A stretch of 46,551 bases of DNA, taken from NCBI GenBank assembly GCA_023403845.1, contig JAEYDL010000035.1, positions 1-46,551 of the forward strand, given 5' to 3'. How positions within the stretch are numbered: position 1 is the first letter of the stretch; every line of letters starts with the position of its first letter. The notes under the pieces are model-generated. The model saw only the letters and a list, made by a program, of their open reading frames with translations. It searched no databases and had not been told where the DNA came from. This document shows, piece after piece, positions 7,513 through 12,567 of the stretch. The position numbers were made by a program, and so were the translations under genes. The DNA comes from Pseudomonadota bacterium. GTDB taxonomy: Bacteria; Desulfobacterota; Desulfovibrionia; Desulfovibrionales; Desulfovibrionaceae.

Positions 7513-7687
7513 TGCCTGATTCGTCATATTGGTGTGGATAGAGCCAGTGTAACCGGTGGACACCAGTTACGTTTTCAAGGCGTTCTGCAACCCGGTGTGA
7601 CGGGGCGCGGCCTCGCAGGATGTCCGACACATATGCCTGTGATATACCAACTAGCTTTGCCAATTCAATTTGAGTTATTTTCTTCAT
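7460..7687 (-). CDS. Cro-like XRE-family regulator
   Basis: 75 residues: ITQIELAKLVGISQAYVSDI followed by LRGRAPSHRVAERL is a clear helix-turn-helix of the XRE/Cro type. It is divergent from the CI-like gene with 85 bp between starts. The promoter predicted on the minus strand (TTGTCT, 17 bp, TATAAA) places transcription start about 3 bp before ATG 7687, and there is no ribosome site at a normal distance, so the message is probably leaderless. Expected role: antagonist of the CI-like repressor in the lytic switch. Confidence 0.8.
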   Translation of the reverse strand: MKKITQIELAKLVGISQAYVSDILRGRAPSHRVAERLENVTGVHRLHWLYPHQYDESGIRTYASRTPSERGGKHG

Positions 7688-7696
7688 AACAAGGTA

Positions 7697-7725
7697 TTTA
7701 TATCACCTTATGTGATTCGAGACAA
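7697..7725 (-). promoter_or_regulatory. Promoter of the Cro-like gene
   Basis: On the minus strand: -35 TTGTCT (7725-7720), exactly 17 bp, -10 TATAAA (7702-7697). The palindrome ATCACCTTATGTGAT (7702-7716) fills most of the spacer, so a bound repressor would block polymerase. Start of transcription falls near 7690 and the Cro start codon is at 7687. Confidence 0.7.
7702..7716. promoter_or_regulatory. Repressor operator, ATCAC-N5-GTGAT
   Basis: ATCACCTTATGTGAT, a perfect 5+5 inverted repeat in the spacer of the Cro promoter. The same motif is perfect at 8542-8556 in another promoter spacer and has one mismatch at 7749-7763 (ATAACTAGGAGTGAT) in the CI promoter. This repetition in three promoters points to the binding site of the CI-like protein and/or Cro. 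Confidence 0.65.
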
Positions 7726-7737
7726 GAGGAGCAAGTC

Positions 7738-7766
7738 TTGCTTTTTTCATAACTAGGAGTGATAAA
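7738..7766 (+). promoter_or_regulatory. Promoter of the CI-like gene
   Basis: -35 TTGCTT (7738-7743), 17 bp, -10 GATAAA (7761-7766). Transcription should start about 7 bp after the -10, at 7773, exactly the A of the ATG. The repressor message is therefore probably leaderless, as known for lambda cI from PRM. The operator variant at 7749-7763 overlaps the spacer and -10. Confidence 0.65.
7749..7763. promoter_or_regulatory. Repressor operator variant
   Basis: ATAACTAGGAGTGAT matches ATCAC-N5-GTGAT with one mismatch. Its centre is 47 bp from the operator in the Cro promoter. Site overlaps the CI promoter, which would give autoregulation. Confidence 0.5.
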
Positions 7767-7772
7767 ATTCCT

Positions 7773-8405
7773 ATGAGCATGAAATCCGAATTACCTGTCA
7801 TTCTGAAATACTGGCGAGCGAAAAAGGGCCTGACCCAAACCGAACTCGCTAGCGAACTCGGAATCGCACAAAACACTGTATCGTCTTGGGAAAAAGGGAT
7901 TAGAACTCCTAGCCTAGGAGATATCGAACGCCTATGTGAAGCCTACGGCGTCTCTCTTATTAGTTTATTAACAAAACAAGACAGCGACTTACCTGAATTT
8001 TCTCCTGTCCCCCTTCTAGCTGCGCGCCCCAGAGGAGGCACAGGAGGACTTGAGACAGATGATGACGTTCAAAGCTGGTACTCGTTCCACACTGATTTTC
8101 TTTTACGCAAAGGGGATCCCGCAAGGATGCGGCTCTTTTTTGTTGCTGGGGATTCTATGAGTCCGACTCTGAATGAAGGCGACATGGTTATGGTAGATAT
8201 GGGACAACAATCAGTAATTTCAGGAAAAATTTATATGCTCCGCGTTGGAGAAGAGCTGATGATGAAAAGACTGGAAAATCGTCCCAACGGGATACTCCTG
8301 ATTAGATCTGATAATCCGACCTACGAAGCGATTGAGCTACAAACACATGCGGAAAATGACGTTGAGATTTTCGGTCGCATGGTTTGGAGTTGTCGAGAAT
8401 ATTAA
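7773..8405 (+). CDS. CI-like phage repressor, XRE HTH plus S24 peptidase domain
   Basis: 210 residues. HTH at about 17-55 (GLTQTELASELGIAQNTVSS). C-terminal LexA/CI-type S24 domain from about 100: serine nucleophile in VAGDSMSPTL (Ser128) and lysine in ELMMKRL (Lys165). In the linker the usual Ala-Gly or Cys-Gly cleavage pair is not seen; the sequence there is LLAARPRGGTGG. ATG 7773 is preferred because the promoter makes it leaderless; ATG 7779 is an alternative. Ends before a strong terminator at 8451-8475. Role: keeps the prophage silent and links induction to DNA damage. Confidence 0.9.
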   Translation: MSMKSELPVILKYWRAKKGLTQTELASELGIAQNTVSSWEKGIRTPSLGDIERLCEAYGVSLISLLTKQDSDLPEFSPVPLLAARPRGGTGGLETDDDVQSWYSFHTDFLLRKGDPARMRLFFVAGDSMSPTLNEGDMVMVDMGQQSVISGKIYMLRVGEELMMKRLENRPNGILLIRSDNPTYEAIELQTHAENDVEIFGRMVWSCREY

Positions 8406-8450
8406 CACACGATTATAGACAACCTATTTTTTTAGCAGATTAAGCGATTA

Positions 8451-8475
8451 AGCCCCCACGCAGGGGGCTTTTTTT
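8451..8475 (+). terminator. Terminator of the CI-like gene
   Basis: AGCCCCC, 5-nt loop ACGCA, GGGGGCT followed by seven T. A textbook intrinsic terminator 45 bp after the repressor stop. Confidence 0.85.
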
Positions 8476-8533
8476 ATGTCTATTGGCTAGAAAAATAAGT
8501 CATGTCTTGAGTTTATAAAATCTCAAAACGTGC

Positions 8534-8561
8534 TTGACTTAATCACGAGTGGTGATATTAT
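8534..8561 (+). promoter_or_regulatory. Promoter with CI-type operator upstream of the structured non-coding region
   Basis: -35 TTGACT (8534-8539), 16 bp, -10 TATTAT (8556-8561). The spacer holds ATCACGAGTGGTGAT (8542-8556), the perfect operator also found in the Cro promoter. Transcription would start near 8568 and run into 500 bp without a credible gene. Confidence 0.6.
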
Positions 8562-8567
8562 TAGCTC

Positions 8568-9060
8568 ACGACGAACGGAGAAGGCGAACACGGCGCGGCA
8601 ACGGCCCGCTGAAAGCTGGAACCGAACGGAGGAAGCCCCAGCAAGTACGAGCACGGCAAGCCGCAAGCCCACGGGAGCGGGAAAGCACGCGACGGCAGGA
8701 AATGGGGGTGATGGTGAAGACAGGCCGCAAAGGGACGGCGGGGCGGAAAAGCGCGTGAGAAGCGTGCAGGATGAGACATCCACCGACAAAGACGGGGGCC
8801 GAGCCGACCAACAGGGCCCATGGTTACGACACAGGGATCGGGCCGTGAAACGTGATGAATGAAAATTTTCTTTCCGGGCGGTCAGTTGGCCTTTCGACAA
8901 TTCACCGCCCCGCATGAAAGGCGCAGCGGCAATGCGCGTTGCGCCGAACCATGCGTTTAGATGTGCCGCATGGGGAGCGCGTCCCGGCGGGAATTGGCTC
9001 CGCCGGGGATTTACAAGACCCGCTGACGGATACCCTTAGTTGGCTGCGAGTCCAAAGGTT
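8568..9060 (+). ncRNA. Candidate structured non-coding RNA in the prophage
   Basis: About 490 bp, GC- and purine-rich, with no convincing coding frame on either strand. Hairpins visible: GCTGG/CCAGC around 8610-8635; CGGC-AA-GCCG near 8660; GGGCGGT/ACCGCCC (8876-8910); GGCGCA/TGCGCC (about 8920-8945); and CCCGGCGG/CCGCCGGG (8983-9007). A promoter with a repressor operator lies at its 5' end, and a separate promoter (9065-9093) serves the gene after it. Size and hairpin density recall large ornate phage RNAs (ROOL/GOLLD classes), but I could not match any consensus; no terminator was found at the 3' end. Confidence 0.4.
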
Positions 9061-9064
9061 CTAT

Positions 9065-9093
9065 TTGCTAATCAGTATGAGGCTTGTTAGAAT
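9065..9093 (+). promoter_or_regulatory. Promoter of the Panacea operon
   Basis: -35 TTGCTA (9065-9070), 17 bp, -10 TAGAAT (9088-9093), giving a leader of about 75 nt before the ATG at 9175 with its AAGGAGG ribosome site. Confidence 0.6.
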
Positions 9094-9174
9094 CAGTGTA
9101 CCACAAGGTAAAAACTGTTATCCTGAAGGCAGTGAAACAGGCCGAAGGGCTGAGTATTCAAAGGAGGTGCTCAG

Positions 9175-9681
9175 ATGGAAAATGCGCTAGCTGTAGCGAA
9201 TGAAATTATTAGAACTGCGAACGCTGCCGGGGCACCCCCAACACAAATGAAGCTTCAAAAGCTGTTGTTCTATGCGCATGGCTGGTATCTGGCATTATGC
9301 GATGAACCGCTGGTTGAGGGGACATTCCAAGCTTGGAAATACGGCCCCGTTCTTCCGCGTGTATACCATGAATTCAAAACATTTGGTATTACTGGGATTA
9401 CGAGGGATGGCACGGAACTCGTCTACTCTCCGAATGGAGAGCTGAGCTGGATGGCCCCCGTCTTGAGTCCCGGCAAATCAGAATTAATAAGAAAACTTGT
9501 GAAGCGCATATGGGATGTCTACGGGAAGTACAGCGGAGATCAGCTTTCTGCGATGACGCACAGCCGAGGAACTCCCTGGTCGAAGGCCCGTATGGGGCAT
9601 GATGAAAACGAACGAGATATATTGATCCCAAACAGTATGATCCAAGAGTACTTTAAGGGGTTAGTAAAGACAAATGGCTAA
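9175..9681 (+). CDS. Panacea domain (DUF4065/SocA-like) protein, possible antitoxin
   Basis: 168 residues. MKLQKLLFYAHGWYLALCDE, then PLVEGTFQAWKYGPVLPRVY with HEFKTFG is the diagnostic core of DUF4065 (Panacea). Panacea proteins are known as broad antitoxins neutralising unrelated toxins, including membrane-acting ones, and SocA-like members act as proteolytic adaptors. AAGGAGG ribosome site 8 bp before ATG. The next gene, a two-span membrane protein, starts inside the 3' end (8-bp overlap), which is the expected antitoxin-toxin coupling. Expressed rightward from its own promoter, so likely made in the lysogen. Confidence 0.85.
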   Translation: MENALAVANEIIRTANAAGAPPTQMKLQKLLFYAHGWYLALCDEPLVEGTFQAWKYGPVLPRVYHEFKTFGITGITRDGTELVYSPNGELSWMAPVLSPGKSELIRKLVKRIWDVYGKYSGDQLSAMTHSRGTPWSKARMGHDENERDILIPNSMIQEYFKGLVKTNG

Positions 9682-10108
9682 CAGCGAAGAGTGTTCTCCC
9701 TTTTCATTAATAGACGAACATGCATTACCCTTTCCAGAGACACCTCCCGATCCACGAGGAGGCGATTCTGATACTCTAGGGATTACGCGCGAGCATGATC
9801 TCAACGAAGATTCTCGCGAAAAAGATGAACAATTAAGGAACGAGACACTAAAAGATAGGCAGCAAGATCGTGCACAGCGAAAGGAATTTGCTGGAAAAAT
9901 TTACTGGCTTGTTGCTTTTTGGCTTGGGGGTGTAGGGGTTATCCTCTTGCTTTCGGGTTGGCAACACAGTGCATGGTTTCCATATTGTCGTCCTTTTCAA
10001 TTATCAGATGGAGTACTGATGACTCTCATAGGAGGAACATCCGCTAGCGTCATCGGCCTTATGGTTATTGTAGCGAACTACCTATTTCCTAAAAATGGAA
10101 AGAAGTAG
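9674..10108 (+). CDS. Two-span membrane protein coupled to Panacea gene
   Basis: 144 residues. Residues 1-70 are hydrophilic and very charged (EDSREKDEQLRNETLKDRQQ), likely helical and cytoplasmic. Two hydrophobic helices follow at about 74-96 (IYWLVAFWLGGVGVILLLSG) and 112-136 (GVLMTLIGGTSASVIGLMVI), then a short basic tail. Start overlaps the Panacea gene by 8 bp and a terminator follows at once. Candidate membrane toxin or superinfection-exclusion protein held in check by the Panacea partner; the family itself is not recognised. Confidence 0.65.
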   Translation: MANSEECSPFSLIDEHALPFPETPPDPRGGDSDTLGITREHDLNEDSREKDEQLRNETLKDRQQDRAQRKEFAGKIYWLVAFWLGGVGVILLLSGWQHSAWFPYCRPFQLSDGVLMTLIGGTSASVIGLMVIVANYLFPKNGKK

Positions 10109-10117
10109 TTGAAATTC

Positions 10118-10147
10118 AAAGGCGGATTCTTCGGAGCCGCCTTTTTT
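10118..10147 (+). terminator. Terminator after the Panacea operon
   Basis: AAAGGCGG stem, loop including TTCTTCGG, CCGCC and six T. Sequence after it (TTTTTTCATGCC) recurs after the terminator at 11698-11729. Confidence 0.8.
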
Positions 10148-10242
10148 CATGCCTACAGCGCGGTTCAACATTGTAATCATTTCAATGTGTACAGGTTGCA
10201 CAAGAACGCAAAAAAGAATCAAAACTTTTTTGGAATTTGAAG

Positions 10243-10301
10243 TTTCGCGCCCAGCTCGAAAACGGCGTCACAAGCGCGAGAGGATCCTATCCTCAATCCC
10301 T
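10243..10301 (+). repeat. Dispersed 57-59-bp repeat, copy 1
   Basis: Begins TTTCGCGCCC, contains CAAGCGCGAGAGGAT and ends ATCCTCAATCCCT; copy 2 is at 11748-11804 with few substitutions and small indels. Includes the small inverted repeat GAGGAT/ATCCTC. Both copies follow an intrinsic terminator by 100 bp or less. Confidence 0.7.
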
Positions 10302-10388
10302 CCCCTGTTCACCGCTGGCGGCGAGGTCTGCGTGATGCAGGTGGCGCGGCGTCCGGTGCAGGTTCGTCGGGGCTGGTTGTCAAAGAGC

Positions 10389-10465
10389 AACTGTTAAGGA
10401 TTGCTTAACAGTTCAACTATTGAGTAATCCTCAACAGTTCAGTTATTGAGCAATCATCAATAACT
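10389..10465. repeat. Three tandem 25-bp palindromes, 26-bp period
   Basis: Units start at 10389, 10415 and 10441. Unit 1 has arms AACTGTTAAG/CTTAACAGTT about GATTG; unit 2 AACTATTGAG/CTCAACAGTT about TAATC; unit 3 AGTTATTGA/TCAATAACT. The exact 26-bp spacing and conserved palindromy indicate a multi-site protein-binding region. A fourth unit (12109-12133) lies next to the solitary CRISPR repeat. Confidence 0.75.
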
Positions 10466-10762
10466 CCAATCTCTCTTCCCTAGATTCTCCGGTTTCTGAA
10501 AAGCCCCCCTTCCCCCCCATGAAGAGAGGCAGGCGGCTTTCCGAAAGGTGTGGACTCTTCCCTGAGTTCCCACGGCCCCTTTCACGTCCCCGGCTCCATT
10601 TAACGTGCGTCCGGTTTTCGCCCTGCACGGTGAAACTACTCGTACTCCGCAACGTGGCTCGCGTTCCCCAGTACACCGGAGGGGAAAGGCCGCTATCAGC
10701 AAGGCGCACCCGGCGGCGGTGGGGTTTTACGGAAACTCTGGGGCCGTTCTCGCCGGGTGGCC

Positions 10763-10791
10763 TTGACCTTTTGTGTATGGCAAATTATTAT
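10763..10791 (+). promoter_or_regulatory. Promoter of the small HTH gene
   Basis: -35 TTGACC (10763-10768), 17 bp, -10 TATTAT (10786-10791). Confidence 0.65.
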
Positions 10792-10795
10792 CCAT
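10777..10795. promoter_or_regulatory. 19-bp operator over the -10, copy 1
   Basis: ATGGCAAATTATTATCCAT, arms ATGG/CCAT. A close relative, ATGGCTAATTGTTTGCCAT, overlaps the next promoter at 11241-11259. Likely the site of the HTH protein encoded just downstream. Confidence 0.55.
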
Positions 10796-10872
10796 GTCAA
10801 GCTAACTAATAAAAAAGCCTGCGTGGTAATTTTCTTGTGGTACACTGGCAAGAAAAAAAGGAGGACGCAGGT

Positions 10873-11151
10873 TTGAAGGAGGCCAATATTATTGACATTG
10901 AGCGCGTCGCCCTCGATTTTCTACTAAAAGCTAGAAAAGACGCTGGATTATCTGAAACTGAGTTTGGTATTAGAGCTTTCCCCGAAGCATCAAATCCAAG
11001 AGCAAAGATTCATGCCATGTGGAGCGCAAAAACATCTGAAAACAAGGCATTACGGCTTCGCTTGGGTGATTTTTGCGCAATGTGTCTAGCCCTTGGGAAA
11101 AACCCGGCACAAGAGCTTCTTTTGCTTTGGAACCAAGTAGAGCAAAAATAA
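10873..11151 (+). CDS. Small phage HTH-type regulator (TTG start)
   Basis: 92 residues from TTG 10873, set by an AGGAGG site 8 bp upstream; the ATG at 10837 lies before that ribosome site. Helical throughout: LDFLLKARKDAGLSETEFGI, a segment NPRAKIHAMWSAK, and LRLRLGDFCAMCLALGKNPA. The layout fits a compact HTH regulator without a clear family. Promoter and operator sit 80 bp upstream and an intrinsic terminator follows. The shared 19-bp operators suggest it represses itself and the tiny membrane-protein operon at 11423. Confidence 0.6.
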   Translation: MKEANIIDIERVALDFLLKARKDAGLSETEFGIRAFPEASNPRAKIHAMWSAKTSENKALRLRLGDFCAMCLALGKNPAQELLLLWNQVEQK

Positions 11152-11181
11152 GACTAACATTTGTCAAGACAACAATTTTCC

Positions 11182-11211
11182 ATAGGCGGCTTATGGCCGT
11201 CTATTTTTTTT
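11182..11211 (+). terminator. Terminator of the small HTH gene
   Basis: Stem ATAGGCGGC / GGCCGTCTAT (one mismatch-type position) with loop TTAT, followed by a run of T. Confidence 0.75.
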
Positions 11212-11233
11212 GGAAAATATTTTGCCATATTTG

Positions 11234-11262
11234 TTGACTAATGGCTAATTGTTTGCCATTCT
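11234..11262 (+). promoter_or_regulatory. Promoter of the tiny membrane-protein operon with operator copy 2
   Basis: -35 TTGACT (11234-11239), 17 bp, weak -10 CATTCT (11257-11262). The palindrome ATGGCTAATTGTTTGCCAT (11241-11259) fills the spacer. The leader to the next gene is about 150 nt, GC-rich, without a clear frame. Confidence 0.5.
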
Positions 11263-11422
11263 ACCTTCGTCAACGGAGACAAGTTGACCCCATGAGGAGG
11301 CAGAGCAAAGGCGTGGAGAGCGACCGGGCTGCGGGGTGAGGCGACTAAGCCCCCGGGGTGACAACCCGCAAAAGAGTTCGACAATTCCTGAAAGAGTGGT
11401 TATCTTGATGGTGAGGCGAGAT

Positions 11423-11587
11423 ATGAAGAAAATTTTGACCGATAAGCGCAAGGACAAACTGGCTGATTACTCGCTGAACATTTCAGTAGCGAGTTTCGCA
11501 GTTGCCGCTTATGAAGGAAACTGGTGGGGAGTTCTTCCCGCGTTCTTGTTCCTTGGGGTCTTTTTCATCCTGACGGAGGAAAGCTGA
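11423..11587 (+). CDS. Small membrane protein (54 residues)
   Basis: MKKILTDKRKDKLADYSLNI then a hydrophobic stretch about 17-50 (SVASFAVAAYEGNWWGVLPA, FLFLGVFFIL). ATG 11423 has GAGG 6 bp upstream; ATG 11408 is an alternative. A basic cytoplasmic N-terminus and one or two spans. The next tiny gene begins 1 bp after its stop region, so they form an operon. Similar small proteins occur in prophages; function unknown. Confidence 0.6.
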   Translation: MKKILTDKRKDKLADYSLNISVASFAVAAYEGNWWGVLPAFLFLGVFFILTEES

Positions 11588-11588
11588 T

Positions 11589-11672
11589 ATGGCAATCTGG
11601 CTCGTTATTTCTGCTGTGGCCGTGGCCATCGGTGCGCTGGCTCTATACGAGAGCAGACGCAAGCGTTCCTGA
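11589..11672 (+). CDS. Tiny membrane peptide (27 residues)
   Basis: MAIWLVISAVAVAIGALALY followed by ESRRKRS: a single membrane helix with a basic tail, ribosome site GGAGG 9 bp upstream inside the previous gene, and a terminator 25 bp after the stop. Topology is that of small hydrophobic phage or toxin peptides. Confidence 0.55.
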   Translation: MAIWLVISAVAVAIGALALYESRRKRS

Positions 11673-11697
11673 TTTCCCTAGCCCAACCCATTGACTG

Positions 11698-11729
11698 AAA
11701 AAAGGCGACTCGAAAGAGCCGCCTTTTTT
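11698..11729 (+). terminator. Terminator after tiny membrane genes
   Basis: AAAAAAGGCG(a)CTC, loop GAAA, GAG(c)CGCCTTTTTT. A symmetrical A/T-flanked hairpin that can act on both strands. Confidence 0.8.
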
Positions 11730-11747
11730 CATGCCATTTCGGCATGG

Positions 11748-11804
11748 TTTCGCGCCCTGGTCCAAACGCCGTCCAAGCGCGAGAGGATTCCATCCTCAAT
11801 CCCT
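11748..11804 (+). repeat. Dispersed 57-59-bp repeat, copy 2
   Basis: Matches 10243-10301: TTTCGCGCCC start, CAAGCGCGAGAGGAT middle, ATCCTCAATCCCT end. Here it ends just before the ribosome site of the next small gene. Confidence 0.7.
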
Positions 11805-11817
11805 TTCTGGAGTAACT

Positions 11818-11979
11818 ATGAAGCCTTACAAATTTATTTGCGTCGCCTCTCTGCTTACATATCTTGCCGGGGCGCTGCTCGGCTCTAGCCTGAACCCTGT
11901 CGAATGGCCGGTCATGGTAAAGGTCTTTTTCATCAGCTTTTGCGCCGGGTATGCGGCCCTTGCGCACATCCGGAGATGA
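11818..11979 (+). CDS. Small two-span membrane protein (53 residues)
   Basis: MKPYKFICVASLLTYLAGAL, then LGSSLNPVEWPVMVKVFFIS and FCAGYAALAHIRR. Two hydrophobic helices separated by a short Asn-Pro turn, ending in arginine. CTGGAGTAACT provides the ribosome site. Third small membrane gene in a 560-bp stretch; unrecognised. Confidence 0.55.
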   Translation: MKPYKFICVASLLTYLAGALLGSSLNPVEWPVMVKVFFISFCAGYAALAHIRR

Positions 11980-12031
11980 AGGTTATTTTTTAAATTTCCC
12001 GAAATCTCAAAAAGAACTGAAAAGGAATTTA

Positions 12032-12064
12032 AGATTCCGTTTTAAGTTTTAGATTCCGTTTTAA
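12032..12064. repeat. 14-bp direct repeat in AT-rich tract
   Basis: AGATTCCGTTTTAA at 12032-12045 and again at 12051-12064. The first is also part of the inverted repeat GGAAT/ATTCC. The tract is the only AT-rich DNA upstream of the solitary CRISPR repeat and may carry its promoter, though no clear -35/-10 pair was found. Confidence 0.55.
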
Positions 12065-12108
12065 TTTCTTTAAGGACCAACTGCCGAGATTTCCCCGGCT
12101 GTTTCCTC

Positions 12109-12133
12109 AACTGTTGAGGAATCCTCAACAACT
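12109..12133. repeat. 25-bp palindrome, fourth unit, upstream of solitary CRISPR repeat
   Basis: Core TTGAGGAATCCTCAA (12114-12128) is a perfect palindrome about one base, and the 25-bp unit matches those at 10389-10465. It ends 10 bp before the CRISPR repeat, so its binding protein likely controls that transcript. Confidence 0.7.
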
Positions 12134-12143
12134 CCCAGAAAAT

Positions 12144-12175
12144 GTCGCACCCCACGCGGGTGCGTGGATTGAAAC
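12144..12175 (+). ncRNA. Solitary type I-C-like CRISPR repeat (candidate RNA anti-CRISPR)
   Basis: 32 bp, the usual I-C repeat length. It starts GTCGCACCC and ends GTGGATTGAAAC, the conserved I-C 3' handle. Stem GCACCC/GGGTGC (6 bp) around loop CACGC. No second repeat or spacer array flanks it and no cas gene is in the window. A strong terminator begins 5 bp downstream (12181), giving a very short RNA ending in the repeat and a hairpin. A coding frame starting MSHPTRVRGLK overlaps it; this is the well-known false translation of such repeats. Known background: phage solitary repeat units act as RNA anti-CRISPRs by mimicking crRNA repeats. Confidence 0.75.
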
Positions 12176-12180
12176 TACCT

Positions 12181-12217
12181 AGCCCCGTAGAAGCCCTGAT
12201 TTATCGGGGCTTTTTTT
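12181..12217 (+). terminator. Terminator directly after solitary CRISPR repeat
   Basis: AGCCCCG ... CGGGGCT with a 17-nt loop, then seven T. The sequence CCTAGCCCC before it and ATCGGGATTGGGA after it recur around the terminator at 12687-12711. Confidence 0.8.
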
Positions 12218-12261
12218 ATCGGGATTGGGAACAACTATCAACTCCAACCAACGAGGACACT

Positions 12262-12567
12262 ATGTCTACGATCTCCCCCTTCCTCGGAAAGAATGTCATC
12301 GTCAGAACTTACAGCGCAGGGGTTTTCTATGGAAAGCTCGAACAGATGGACGGGCAGGAAGCCGTCGTCACGAATGCCCGCCGCGTTTGGTACTGGGCTG
12401 GAGCGGCAAGCCTTTCTCAGCTTTCCATAGATGGGACGAGCAACCCCGATGGATGCAAGTTTCCCGCTCCGGTCGATGCCCTCCACCTGACCCAAGTGAT
12501 CGAAGTGCTTCCGCTCACGGAAAAGGCAAAGCTCTCTCTTGATGGAGTGAAGGTATGGCAGGAATAA
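12262..12567 (+). CDS. DUF6948-like phage protein
   Basis: 101 residues from ATG 12262 (ribosome site CGAGGACACT). The pattern LGKNVIVRTYSAGVFYGKLE, then VVTNARRVWYWAGAASLSQL and ending in LSLDGVKVW is that of a conserved phage family (DUF6948 type) usually found among early genes; function unknown. An apparent longer frame back to 12142 is the translation of the CRISPR repeat and terminator and is rejected. Overlaps the next small Gly-rich gene. Confidence 0.7.
   Translation: MSTISPFLGKNVIVRTYSAGVFYGKLEQMDGQEAVVTNARRVWYWAGAASLSQLSIDGTSNPDGCKFPAPVDALHLTQVIEVLPLTEKAKLSLDGVKVWQE

Larger units (their letters stand above)
10148..10762. other. 615-bp region without a credible gene
   Basis: Holds: a segment repeated at 11748-11804 (10243-10301); a possible 20-residue Arg-rich frame starting at 10335; three tandem 25-bp palindromes (10389-10465); a GC-rich stretch (10500-10760) with the inverted repeat CCCGGCG/CGCCGGG near 10708-10757. 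Open frames on both strands here look like translations of structured or repeated DNA rather than proteins. Confidence 0.5.

Noticed and set aside
8530..8915. Coding frames over the 8568-9060 region
   Set aside because: Both strands give low-complexity Arg/Pro/Ser-rich products without ribosome sites.
8568..9060. Retron or diversity-generating element
   Set aside because: No reverse transcriptase gene is present anywhere in the window.
10443..10709. Leftward 81-88-codon frames
   Set aside because: Two overlapping frames of similar length in a GC-rich inverted-repeat region, no start signals; more like structured DNA.
12142..12261. Long in-frame extension (MSHPTRVRGLK...) of the DUF6948-like gene
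   Set aside because: It is the translation of the CRISPR repeat and of the terminator; the real start at 12262 has its own ribosome site.
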